A DNA stretch of 64,000 nt from Dastarcus helophoroides (lineage: Eukaryota > Arthropoda > Insecta > Coleoptera > Bothrideridae): contig CM053327.1 in the NCBI GenBank assembly GCA_028583605.1, positions 36,526,126-36,590,125 of the forward strand. Direction: 5' to 3'. Positions 1 to 9,718 of the stretch are shown piece by piece; position 1 is the first letter of the stretch, and each line of letters opens with the position of its first letter. The position numbers and the translations under genes are program-made. The notes below the pieces were generated by a model. That model did not search any database and was not told the DNA's origin. It saw only the letters and a list, made by a program, of their open reading frames with translations.

Positions 1-1750
1 ATGCCATCAAAAAGAACGAATTATCTTGCCAGTTTTCACTTTCGTGCATTAAATTTTACTTACGCTTTTTTGAGCGGCAACGGCGAAACCTATTAAAGAT
101 CTAATCTTCGCTTTTTTTCCTATTTCGTCATTTCGAATTTATTTAGTAACTTACCGAATTATAAACGCATTGAAGACGTTGTGCAATGGCGAAATTAAAG
201 CGCTTTAAAATTTCGAACCATGAACACTATCGAACCGGTAACATCTGAGGGAATGTTATGAGAGCCATGAGAATCAAAATTGTTTGAATGTTTTACGTAC
301 CAACTAACGCATTTTATTATGCTAATGAGCTTTTTTATCTATTCTGTTAGCTGAGTATTATTACTGATCTGAATTTTCATATCAAACGTTTTTTGACAAA
401 TGGAAGCCATGGTGGCCGTTCCGGGAAACACACTTTTGCACTTGTAATAATATATTATTTCCTTCAAAATATTTTTGTGCCTTTTAAACTTAATAAAATA
501 TTTAACTTATTTCAAATTTAGTAAAGTTAAAATGAAACTATGTTTAACTGTTCGCGCGTTATCTCCAGGCAAAGAAACGTTGTCAATGTGAGCTTATAAA
601 ATGAAAGTTATTTTTATAAAACATATTCGAATTTCGAGTTCAAAAACAAATTTTAGGGAAAAACATTTAAAATCAAGATTTTGGCAGAAGTCGAAATTTC
701 AAGGGGAACATTCAAAAATTTAAAACGAAACAAACATTCGAACTTTAGGTTAAAAACCATTGGCAAAATTTAGAGTTTGTTTTTTTCCTTGCTACTTTTT
801 TTCTGCGTAATTCTCTTAAAGCATCGATTTTAACTGGAATTTAGTTTAGAATTCCAACAAGACAAATTGTCTTCTCCATTGGGTCTTCCATTGTGTTCGA
901 GAAAGCGACCACCACTCCTGACGAACTTTTGCCATCTCGAGATCACGACGAAGATGTAGCGTCTGTAAGTCGCTTGAGCTGAATCCGCGGATCCTCCGAA
1001 AATCCCTTCAAATCGTGCAGTACCCACTGCGAGAATGGCAGTAAGACTGTGGGGTATGGGTGTATTGGTTTACTAGACTCACGATTCGTAATTACTCCGG
1101 TATTTTAAATAGCTCGACGCTGACTTAGAATTATTATAGCGCCCGTGTGGCTCGGCTCTACATCACTCCAGTTCACGGTCGAATTAATAGTTTTCCTGTA
1201 GGGTCGACATCCTCCCTCTTCGCCGCGTAGGCATTTTTCCATCGCCAACTAGGAAATTATACGTTGGTGCTTAGAAAGTGGATGTTACACAGAGTAGTTA
1301 GGCCGTTGGGTATCGCTCTGGAATAGCACTAATTAAGCCTCCGCAATATAGCTTAAACAAAGCCCAATAAGTAAATGTCGTACATGAAATAGGCGGGAGT
1401 TGGTGAATCGTTGATGTAGATGGACAGCGGCTAGGGACTAACATGATGGAGTAATCGTGCCCTGTCTGATATGTGACGTTTCACAAATACTCGAGAGACC
1501 GTGATTCATGCACTCCACGCTAACCAGATTTTCAGCTCCGTCTACTGGTCGATAATTAAATGCGCGAACGATTAGGCCAGCGTTAATGATTGGAACGCTG
1601 CCCGCTAAAAGATGATGAAAGCCAACGCGGATCCCCCAAATACCTAGCTCTTGAGCAGGATAGTGGAAGATTAAGACTCGTCTGCAAGAATACCAACAAT
1701 TCGCTGCCATTCAGGAAGTCTCTTGTAAGTCACAGGATTGCCTACTCATG
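1..1750. other. Unannotated sequence, no supportable gene
   Basis: The first 830 bases are AT-rich and include short AATTTCGA-type degenerate stretches similar to those filling the transposons further right. From about 830 to 1740 the base composition is more balanced and two short minus-strand open frames occur (65 and 90 codons), but neither shows a recognisable domain, repeated motif or a splice context that I could defend. I see no tRNA, rRNA or transposon terminus here. Confidence 0.5.
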
Positions 1751-1767
1751 ATTGCTATAGAAGTCCA

Positions 1768-2290
1768 AATCGATTTATGAAATGAAGTCAATTTGAAAAA
1801 CACTTTAGTCATCTGAAAGTCTCTTCAAATCTTAAAAAGTCTTACCTGATACTCTGAGTGTGTAGAATTGGGAAGAATAATTAGTTGGTAAAATCAATTC
1901 TCCTGGAAGGATGATAGGACCGCTGGAATTTAGTTTCTTAGAATCATCTTTTCATATTACCACCTAAGAGCTGACTCATTCAGTTTCGATATCATACAGA
2001 TGAAAATTCTTCTGAGTCTTATAATTGATTAAGATGCCCAAACCAATTGACGAAATGAGGTCACCCACGGAAGCTACTTCAGTCAAATGAAACTCTCTTC
2101 AAAACTTCCAAACTGTCTACTGGTGCTCTGATTTAGTTTGACTTGGAAGGACTAACTAGTTGGTAAAGTAAATTCTGCCAGAGCAATCATAGTACCTCTT
2201 GGGTTTAGCTTCTAGATTCGCCTTCTTACGTTACCACATAAGAAGTGACTTATTCAGTTTGATCCCATTCAGATAGAAGTCTCATTCCTC
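1768..2290. repeat. Two diverged tandem copies of a ~275-bp unit
   Basis: Sequence from about 1768 to 2010 recurs, diverged, from about 2041 to 2288. Shared landmarks are ACTAGTTGGTAAA (TTAGTTGGTAAA in the first copy), the TTACCACMTAAGA-type stretch and CATTCAGTTT/TATTCAGTTT. Partial third and fourth copies follow the reverse-transcriptase fragments at 2816-2936 and 4804-4925. The family is therefore a low-copy local satellite into which a retroelement fragment was inserted. No coding potential is seen. Confidence 0.6.
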
Positions 2291-2334
2291 AAGACAATTA
2301 TTTGCAATGAGGAATGTTTTGAAGGAGCTAACCG

Positions 2335-2767
2335 CTTGGCCAACACTAGAATACTGTTCTCATGTTTGGAGTTGAGCCTCAAAACACATGTTGGCTCTTT
2401 TAAATTCAGTTAAAAGAAGAGCGATTCAGCGACTGATTCTCTCGAAACACTAGAGTACCGACGGATGGTTGGTAACTTATCTCTCTTCTACAAGTATTTT
2501 CATGGGAGATGCTCACAGGAACTACCAGGATTGATCCCTCCAAGGGTAAGATTTTTAGGGCACACAAGACAGTCAGAGACGACAAATTCCTGTGCGGTCC
2601 AACTTGACACAGTGAGAACTTCCGTCGATGAAAACTCTTTTTTCTATAGAACTTCCAAGCTATGGAATTCGTTAGCAAACGGAATTCTCCTCAAAAATTA
2701 CAACCCATCCCTGTTTAAGAAGGCGGTTCATCGCCATATATCATTGTTCCTACTCGCCGTGCTCTAA
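2335..2767 (+). pseudogene. C-terminal relic of a non-LTR retrotransposon reverse transcriptase ORF
   Basis: The plus strand encodes the region after the reverse-transcriptase palm of Jockey/CR1-type non-LTR elements. I read PTLEYCSHVWS near 2340, then LALLNSVKRRAIQRLI, then from 2465 MVGNLSLFYKYFHGRCS, LIPPRVRFLGHTRQS, VRTSVDENSFFYRTSKLWNS and SLFKKAVHRH, ending at a stop at 2765-2767. These phrases are characteristic of the carboxy-terminal segment of insect LINE polymerase proteins. The copy is dead: there is a TGA stop within the VWS region (about 2373) and a frameshift near 2445, and the catalytic palm is absent. Pieces of the same 3' segment recur at 4618-4770 and 9067-9138, where they are joined to polypurine arrays. 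Confidence 0.75.
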
Positions 2768-2815
2768 AGGCATAATGTGGTTGCCCTTTGTGAATGGATT
2801 GAACTTAAAAAAATC

Positions 2816-2936
2816 TAATGTATCAACTTGTGAAACAACTTAAGTCAGCTCAAATACTCAAAAGTTTTTAATGCTGTTCTGATTGAGTACGATTTTCCAG
2901 ACGAACTAGTTGATGAAAGAAATTCTCACATAATTA
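2816..2936. repeat. Partial third copy of the ~275-bp unit
   Basis: This segment, beginning CTAATGTATCAACTTGTG and ending near AATTCTCACATA, is nearly identical to 4804-4920 and resembles the second halves of the units at 1768-2290 (ACTAGTTGRTRAA landmark). It directly follows the reverse-transcriptase relic, so the relic sits inside a copy of the local satellite. Confidence 0.55.
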
Positions 2937-3454
2937 AACATGCAATAAAACGTTTAAACCTGGGATACTAGGTCAAGCTTGACCCTAAAGATGATAAACT
3001 CGCCATTGTCGTAATAAGTCTTTCGCGCCAACAGGAATCGAGCTCTTCGATGGAAGTCTGTTATCATTTTAGAGGAAAACATGCGTCGTTTCTTATTGGA
3101 TTTTCCTCTTTGTGGATGCGATCTATGTGGAATATGCTAAATATCGCCTTAATGGGCATGTCCACCAAACAGTCCTGGCCTTCTGCACTTTTGAACTTTG
3201 GCGCTTTGATCAATTGCCATATTTTCGATAAGACTAGTGGAAGCGGTTAACGACCCTTGAAACAAGTTTTTCATTTTTTTAATGCAGAAAGTAGAAAGTC
3301 AAGGTAAACACACAAAATTAGAAATCTTGGATTAACATTCCCTATTTGATTCCAAAGTTTTTATCCTCTTTATGACTATGATTAGAGGAGGAGATCTGCA
3401 ATGCAAATCTCCTCTAAAATTAAGTTATCTCAAAAAAATAATGGACGACAATCC
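2935..3454 (+). repeat. Left flank of duplicated block, copy 1
   Basis: About 500 bases starting AAACATGCAATAAAACGTT recur at 7254-7756 with few changes (for example AAGCTTGACCCTAAAGATG and ATCGAGCTCTTCGATGGAAG in both). In both places the block runs without interruption into a polypurine minisatellite through the same short sequence ATGGACGACAAT. The pair therefore marks a segmental duplication of roughly 1.7 kb made of flank plus array plus retroelement scrap. The small open frames in it (for example 66 codons from 3050) are not convincing genes. Confidence 0.75.
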
Positions 3455-3569
3455 TAAGAAACTGGATGAGCAAGAGGAAGCACTGAAGGAGAAAGAGGAA
3501 GATCTGAAGAAGGAAGAGAAAGAACTGAAGGAAGAAGAGAAAGAACTGAAGGGGAAGAGGAAGAATTGA
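3441..3569 (+). pseudogene. Short Glu/Lys/Leu heptad ORF at the head of polypurine array 1
   Basis: From ATG 3441 the frame reads MDDNPKKLDEQEEALKE, then Glu/Lys-rich heptads with a Leu every seven residues, and stops after GKRKN. The matching frame in the second block (7738-7905) starts MMDDNLKKLDEEEEALKE and also ends in KRKN plus stop. Leu spacing of seven would suit a charged coiled coil. The same head surviving in both copies suggests that the array grew out of a short coding-like sequence, but the frame is only 43 codons, ends as soon as an array unit changes length, and no promoter or splice evidence was found. I treat it as a relic or chance frame. Confidence 0.25.
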
Positions 3570-4617
3570 GGTAGGAAGAGGAAGAAGTGAAGGAGGAAGA
3601 GGAAGAACTGAAGGAGAAAGAGGAAGAACTAAAGGAAGAAGAGGAAGAACTAAGGGAAGAAGAGGAAGAACTAAAGGAGGAAGAGGAAGAGGAAGAACTG
3701 AAGGAGGACGAGGAAAAAGTAAAGAAAGAAAAGGAAGAACTGAAGGAGGAAGAGAAAGAACTGAAGAAGGAGGAGGAAGAACCGAAGGAGAAAAAAGAAA
3801 AACTAAAGGAGGAAGAGGAAAAAATGAAGGAAGAAAAGAGAGAACTGAAGGAGGAAGAGGAAGAACTGAAGGGAAAGAGGAAGAACTGAAGTAGAAAGAG
3901 GAAGAACTAAAGTAGGAAGAGGAAGAACTGAAGGAGAAAGAGGAAGAACTGAAGGAGGAAGAGGAAGAACTGAAGGAGGAAGAGGAAGAACTGAAGGAGA
4001 AAGAGGAAGAACTGACGGAGGAAGAGAAAGAACTGAAGGGGCAGAGGAAGAACTGAAGCAGGCAAAGGAAGAACTGAAGGAGGAAGAGGAAGAACTGAAG
4101 AAGAAAGAGGAAAAAGTAAAGGAAGAAGAGACAGAATTGAAGGAGGAAGAGCAAGAACTGAAGGGGAAAAGGAGGAACTGCAGTAGGAAGAGGAAGAACT
4201 AAAGTAGGAAGAGGAAGAACTGAAGTAGGAAGAGGAAGAACTGAAGGAGGAAGAGGAAGAACTGAAGGAGGAAAAGGAAGAACTGAAGGAGGAAGAGCAA
4301 GAACTGAAGGAGGAAGAGGAAAAAGTAAAGGAAGAATAGGAAGAACTGAAGGAGCAAGAGGAAGAACTGAAGGGAAAGAGGAAAAACTGAAACAGGAAAA
4401 GGAAGAACTGAAGGAGGAAGAGGAAGAACTGAAGGAGGAAAAAGAAGAACTGAAGAAGGAAGAGGAAAAAGTGTAGCAAGAAGAGACAAAACTGAAGGAG
4501 GAAGAGCAAGAACTGAAGGGGAAGAGGAAGAACTGTAGTAGGAAGAGGAAGAACTAAAGTAGGAAGAGGAAGAACTGAAGAAGAAAGAGGAAGAACTGAA
4601 GGAGGAAGAGGAAGAAC
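3455..4617 (+). repeat. 21-bp polypurine minisatellite, array 1
   Basis: The dominant unit is GAACTGAAGGAGGAAGAGGA plus A (21 bp), almost pure purine except for one CT per unit, repeated about 55 times with substitutions and occasional 15-, 18-, 20- or 22-bp variants. In the in-phase plus frame it reads ELKEEEE, a heptad; indels and CTGAAGTAG-type units break that frame repeatedly. The minus strand is stop-free in all three phases (Ser/Phe, Leu/Gln/Phe, Pro/Ser/Val/Leu), which produces long overlapping open frames that are artefacts. Each minus-strand unit also looks like a polypyrimidine tract followed by CAG. The array ends exactly at a fragment of reverse transcriptase at 4618. Confidence 0.9.
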
Positions 4618-4925
4618 TGTGAGGACTTCCTTCGATGAAGACTCTTTTTTCTATAGAACTTCCAAGTTATGAAATTCGTTACCAAACGAAATTTTCCTCA
4701 AAAATTGCAACCCATCCCCGTTTAAGAAGACGGTTCAATGGCCATCTATCCTTGTTCTTACTCGCGGGATTGCCCTTTGCGAATGGATTAAACCTAAAAA
4801 AAATCTAATGGATCAACTTGTGAAACAACTTAAGTCAGCTCAAATACTCAAAAGCTGTTAATGCTGTTCTGATTGAGTACGATTTTCCAGACTAACTAGT
4901 TGGTAAAAGAAATTCTCGCAGTGTA
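4618..4925 (+). pseudogene. Reverse-transcriptase 3' fragment plus satellite tail, copy 2
   Basis: The segment matches 2621-2926: first the stretch encoding RTSxDEDSFFYRTSKL of the retroelement C-terminus (now TATGAAATTCGTT instead of TATGGAATTCGTT), then the non-coding tail with TCAACTTGTGAAACAACT and the ACTAGTTGGTAAAAG landmark. It begins abruptly at the last polypurine unit. It has no start codon and no intact frame. Confidence 0.7.
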
Positions 4926-7253
4926 ATGTAATGATAGTTGAGGTCAACTTCTCATGTTCATCTTCTTTCGTTAGTATAGAAGAATTAACCCAATCAACTC
5001 TTCGGCAATGCGGATTTAAACCTAATCCAGACGATTGGTGATTCTCAGGAGGGTATATTTCAGGATGTATTTATTGCTTTGGGCATAATTTGTTATGATT
5101 ACTTTAAGTGACATTGATAAGGAAATCACAAATGACATATTCCGTATTTTATAACAAGTCCAGATCGTGAGCCAAAGAAGCTTCCTAGGATTGATTGATT
5201 GGTTAATTGCATGGGAATTTAACCAGTTAGACATGTAGCCTTTCTGACTTCTTCCGATTCCAAGGTGAAGAACAAATCACACACCATCCGGATTTTATTT
5301 AATTTCAATTAGTGAAACATATGGCAGGATGTGCGTCAATTTCGCTAAGTACCAGTGTAATTGTGCTCGAGTAGTCACAGTTAATTACTAACTACCTGTG
5401 ATGCTACAACGAAAAGTGAGCTCACTTGAACGCGACGTCGAAATAAAGTAACTTAATTATTGTGGTCATTCCTATCCGTTATATATTATTTGCTTTGCTT
5501 TGTGCAATTAGCTTCATCGCAATAACTTTTGATGCACCACGGGTGCTCTAGAGATCATTCAACTAAATTGTTCATTATATATGGTCGTTGCACGGTCCAT
5601 GAATTTGCGCATGCATTAAACGTTGTTAGATTAAATATTCTCCTCGGACCAATTAAATTAATAAATGCGTAACATTTTTACATATGTTGCGGCTAACGCA
5701 GCGGGAATTTTTATGCCCTGTGGGTAATTCTGCAATTAGTAGCACAGACATTTCTCCCTAACTTATTCTGTGCGATACACCAAATGATAAACCATTTCTT
5801 TATACTATACAATGCAGAAAAATAAAAATTTAATGTGGTAGTATTCAAGACTGTATCCTCAAGCTATTTTCATAACTAGTTGACAAAAGAATTTCCATAT
5901 ATCAGTTCCATAGCTTCAAATTTCTTTTCAACTACAACGACTACACATGATGTAACTACGGATACAAATGCCACTAGTAGTCAGGTAACTTATATTATGG
6001 GTTACATAGCAACATTCATTGAATAGAAGCGCCCTCGACGTGACATGCGCTTAGGTAATAACCCATTGATGTCAGAGTTTTTTGTTTTCTCATCTGAAAC
6101 GATGCGAAATCACAGCACTGGCATGAATAAATTAAGCTTAACAAATAATGTCAATTAAATTTTCTGTAATAAATGTGATTTTCCGAAATAACTACTTCAG
6201 TTAGCATGTAGCAAAATTTTCCTCGTAATATACAATCGAAAGACAATTGAAACTTAATGAAATTCACATATGTTGAATACTTACGTGGCTGAGTAAGTTG
6301 GAAATATTTACAACGACTGTGCCATACTGATGAGGTCAAGGAAGACCTACACCGGTCTATGGTTGTTGGTTGTAAATATTTTCAACTGTAGCATGTTTTA
6401 TTGCAAAACACTTAATTGACTTCTCTTTAACTACTCTCACAATTGCCTAAAGGACTGCACCAAGTTTTACACCATGAGATGCCTCCAATTCGTTATTGTT
6501 TAGCTGGTAGTCTTACAATCCTAAAGATCAGCTTCCAATGATCTGATGGATTTTGATTTAGGGGCGCCACGAGTTGGCGAAATAAAATTCCTTGGATCAA
6601 TTTGATCCTCAAAGCTTCCCTCTGATGAAAGAGGTGTAACAAGCAAAAATCACTTCTACAGATAACCTACTTAATCTTGATTGATTTAGATGAGAATTCG
6701 GGTGAATAAATCTCCAAGAATATCTATGGCAGACACTTCTGGTGCTTGGCATTCCAAAATTGTCTTACTTACAAGCATTTGGTTTTCAAATGAGGAATCA
6801 ATTACGAGCGATATTACGGTTTTGGTGCTCCCACTTCTGAACGTTTTTCCCATGATCGGTCGTAATTGTAGGCATCTAGCGTACAATGGTAGTGTGTATT
6901 TGCATGAATCATTTATATTTTATGTCAATGGCATTGTCGAAAACGAGTTTACTGCTCTGTTCCGACTGTAAAATGCGTAATTGTAATGTTAAATAATGAA
7001 CCAGACGTCGCGAACAGATAACGGAATCGATAAGTCTCGGAATAACAACGATATTCTAATATTCACCCACGATCAATCCCGACGATTAACTGTAAACGAG
7101 GCGACGATTTATTTAGTGAAGTTGCCTGAATTAACCCACTCAGTCAATTGTGGACAACTAACCTACAAAGTAAGGTTATGGACGTAACAACGGTGATTCA
7201 GAATAGCGATAAATTGTCGGCAAACCGTCCGGTTACATGATGCAGAAATTTAT
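4926..7253. other. Complex sequence without a supportable gene
   Basis: No transposon terminus, tandem array or convincing exon was found. The part from about 5440 to 6160 is compositionally complex with many homeodomain-like TAATTA/ATTAA cores, and could be conserved non-coding DNA, which cannot be judged from one genome. Open frames at 5022-5234, 6151-6339, 6686-6971 and 6996-7187 are short, overlap on both strands and show no domain. Confidence 0.4.
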
Positions 7254-7756
7254 ATTCAAACATGCAATAAAACGTTTAAACCTGGGTACTGGTCAAGCTT
7301 GACCCTAAAGATGATAAACTCGCCGTTGTCGTAATAAGTCTTTCGCGCCAACAGGAATCGAGCTCTTCGATGGAAGTCTGTTATTATTTTAGAGGAAAAC
7401 ATGCGGCGTTTCTTATTGGATTTTCCTCTTTGTGGATGCGATTTATGTGGAATATGCTAAATCTCGCCTTAATGGGCCTGTCCACCAAACATCCTGGCCT
7501 TTTGCACTTTTGAACTTTAGCGCTTTGATCAATTGCCATATTTTCGATAAGACTAGTGGAAGCGGTTAACGACCCTTGAAACAAGTTTTTCTTTTTAATG
7601 CAGAAAGTAGAAGTCAAGGTTAACACGCAAAATTAGAAATCTTGGATTCCAATGTTTTTATCCTCTTTTTACCGATGATTAGAGGAAGAGACAGGCAATA
7701 AAAATCTCCCTAGAATTATAAAAGTTATCTCGAAGCAATGATGGACGACAATCTTA
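7254..7756 (+). repeat. Left flank of duplicated block, copy 2
   Basis: This is the second copy of 2935-3454, with small deletions (CTGGGTACTGGTC versus CTGGGATACTAGGTC, ACATCCTGG versus ACAGTCCTGG). It leads into the second polypurine array through the shared ATGGACGACAAT sequence. Confidence 0.75.
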
Positions 7757-7905
7757 AGAAACTGGATGAGGAAGAGGAAGCACTGAAGGAGGAAGAGGAA
7801 GAACTAAAGGAGGAAGAGGAAGAACTGAAGGAGAAAGTAGTAAAGGAAGAAGAGGAAGAACTGAAGGAGGAAGAGGAAGAACTGAAGAGGAAGAGGAAGA
7901 ACTGA
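7738..7905 (+). pseudogene. Short heptad ORF at the head of polypurine array 2
   Basis: The frame begins MMDDNLKKLDEEEEALKE and continues as ELKEEEE heptads interrupted by KVVKE, stopping after KRKRKN. It is the counterpart of the frame at 3441-3569. Its N-terminus is conserved in the duplicate whereas the repeats vary in number. There is no independent evidence that it is expressed; length is 55 residues. Confidence 0.25.
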
Positions 7906-9066
7906 AGTAAGAAGAGAAAGAACTGAAAGAGGAAGAGGAAGAACTGGAGGAGGAAGAAGAAGAAGAACTGAAGGAGGAAGAGCAAGAACTAAAGGAGAAA
8001 GGGGAAGAATTGAAGCTGAAAAAGGACGAACTGAAGGGGAAGAACTGAAGGAGGAAGAGAAAGAACTGGAGGAGGAAGAAGAACAACTGAAAAAGGAAGA
8101 GGAAGAACTGAAGGAGAAAAGGAAGAATTAAAGTCAAAATAGAAAGAACTGAAAGAGGAAGAGGATGAACTGGAGGAAGAAGAAGAAAAACTGAAGGAGG
8201 AAGAGAAAGAACTGAAGGAGAAAGAGGAAGAACTGAAGTAGGAAGAGGACGAACTGAAGGGGAAGAACTGAAGGAGGAAGAGAAAGTACTGGAGGAGGAA
8301 GAAGAACAACTGAAGACGGAAGAGGAAGAACTGAAGAAGGAAGAGGAAGAACTGAAAAAGGAAGAGGAAGAATTGAAGGAGGAAGAGGAGGAACCGAAGA
8401 AGGATGAGGAAGAACTGAAGGGGGAAGAAGAAGAACTGAAGGAGGAAAAGGAAGAACTGAAGGAGGAAGAAGTGAAGGAAGAAGAGAAAGAACTGAAGGG
8501 GGAAAAGGAAGAACTGAAGGAGGAAGAGGAAAAACTGAAGGAGGCAGAAATGAAGGAAGAAGAGAAAGAACTAGAGGAGGAAGAGGAAGAACTGAAGAGG
8601 AAGAACTGAAGTTGAAAGAGGAAGATTTGAAGGAGGAAGAGAAAGAACTGAAGAAGAAAAAGGAAGAAGTGAAGGAAAAAGAGGAAGAACTGAAGGAGAA
8701 ATAGGAAGAACTCAAGGCGAAGAGAAAGAACTGAAGTAGGAAGAGGAGGAACTGAAGAAGAAAGAGGAAGAGCTGAAGAGGAAGAGGATGAACTGGAGGA
8801 AGAAGAAGAAGAATTGAAGGAGGAAGAGAGAGAACTGAAGGAGGAAGAAAAAGAACTGAAGGAGAAAGAGGAAGAACTGAAGTAAGAAGAGGACGAACTG
8901 AAGTAAGAAGAGGACGAACTGAAGGGGGAAGAGAAAGAACTGGAGGAGGAGGAAGAACAACTGAAGACGGAAGAGAAAGAACTGAAGAAGGAAAAGGAAG
9001 AACTGAAAGATAAAGAGGAAGAACTGAAGGAGGAAGAGGAGGAACCGAAGAAGGACGAGGAAGAAC
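7757..9066 (+). repeat. 21-bp polypurine minisatellite, array 2
   Basis: Same 21-bp unit as array 1, about 60 imperfect units, with more frame-breaking variants (GAAGAGGACGAACTGAAG, GGAGGAGGAAGAAGAAC) and local higher-order duplication: a block containing GATGAACTGGAGG and GAAGAACAACTGAAG occurs near 8040-8320 and again near 8780-8970. The longest in-phase plus frame is 8373-8609 (78 residues, ELKEEEE-like). The array ends at the same point of the reverse-transcriptase fragment as array 1. Confidence 0.9.
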
Positions 9067-9138
9067 TGTTAGGACTTCCGTCGAAGAAGACTCTTTTTTC
9101 TATAAAACTTCCAAGCTATGAAATTTGTTACCAAACGA
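9067..9138 (+). pseudogene. Short reverse-transcriptase scrap between polypurine arrays
   Basis: About 70 bases (GGACTTCCGTCGAAGAAGAC through CCAAACGAAA) match 2626-2690 and 4622-4690, the part encoding DENSFFYRTSKLWNS. It is flanked on both sides by the 21-bp polypurine repeat, which suggests that the array expanded again inside the scrap. Confidence 0.7.
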
Positions 9139-9718
9139 AAGAGGAAGAACTGAAGAAGGAAAAGGAAGAACTGAAGGAAGAAGAGAAAGAACTAAAGGAG
9201 GAAGAAGAAGAACTGAATGAGGAAGAGGAAAAACTGAAGGAGGAAGAAGTGAAGGAAGAAGAGAAAGAACTGGAGGGGGAAGAGGAAGAACTGAAGGGGA
9301 AGAACTGAAGTAGAAAGAGGGAGATTTGAAGGAGGAAGAGAAAGAACTGAAGGAGAAAGAGGAAGAAATGAAGGAAAAAGAGGAAGAACTGAAGGAGAAA
9401 GAGGAAGAACTCAAGGCGAAGAGAAAGAACTGAAGTAGGAAGAGGAGAAACTGAAGGAGAAAGAGAAAGAGCTGAAGAGGAAGAGGAAGAACTGAAGGAG
9501 GAAGAGGAAGAACTGAAGAAAGAAGAGAAAGAACTGAAGGAGGAAGAAGAAGAACTGAAGGAAAAGAAGAAGAACTGAAATAGGAAGAGGAAGAACTGGA
9601 GGAGGAGGAAAAAGAACTGAATGAGGAAGAGGAAGAACTGAAGGAAAAAGAGGAAGAACTTAAGGAAGAAGAGGAAGAACCTAACGAGGAAGAGGAAGAA
9701 CTGAAGGAGGAAGAGACA
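9139..9718 (+). repeat. 21-bp polypurine minisatellite, array 3
   Basis: About 27 further units of the GAACTGAAGGAGGAAGAGGA-type repeat, ending at GAGACAAACATTC. Composition and unit variants match array 2, including GAAGTGAAGGAAGAAGAG. The long minus-strand frame 9100-9759 (219 codons) is a by-product of the pyrimidine strand lacking stops. Confidence 0.85.

Noticed and set aside
3420..4509. Long minus-strand open frames rich in Ser, Phe, Leu and Pro (244, 200 and 96 codons), and similar ones at 7725-9759
   Set aside because: They arise because the pyrimidine strand of the 21-bp repeat has no stop codon in any phase. The same DNA gives SSSF, LLQF and PSVLPLP patterns depending on phase, and indels switch between them within one frame.
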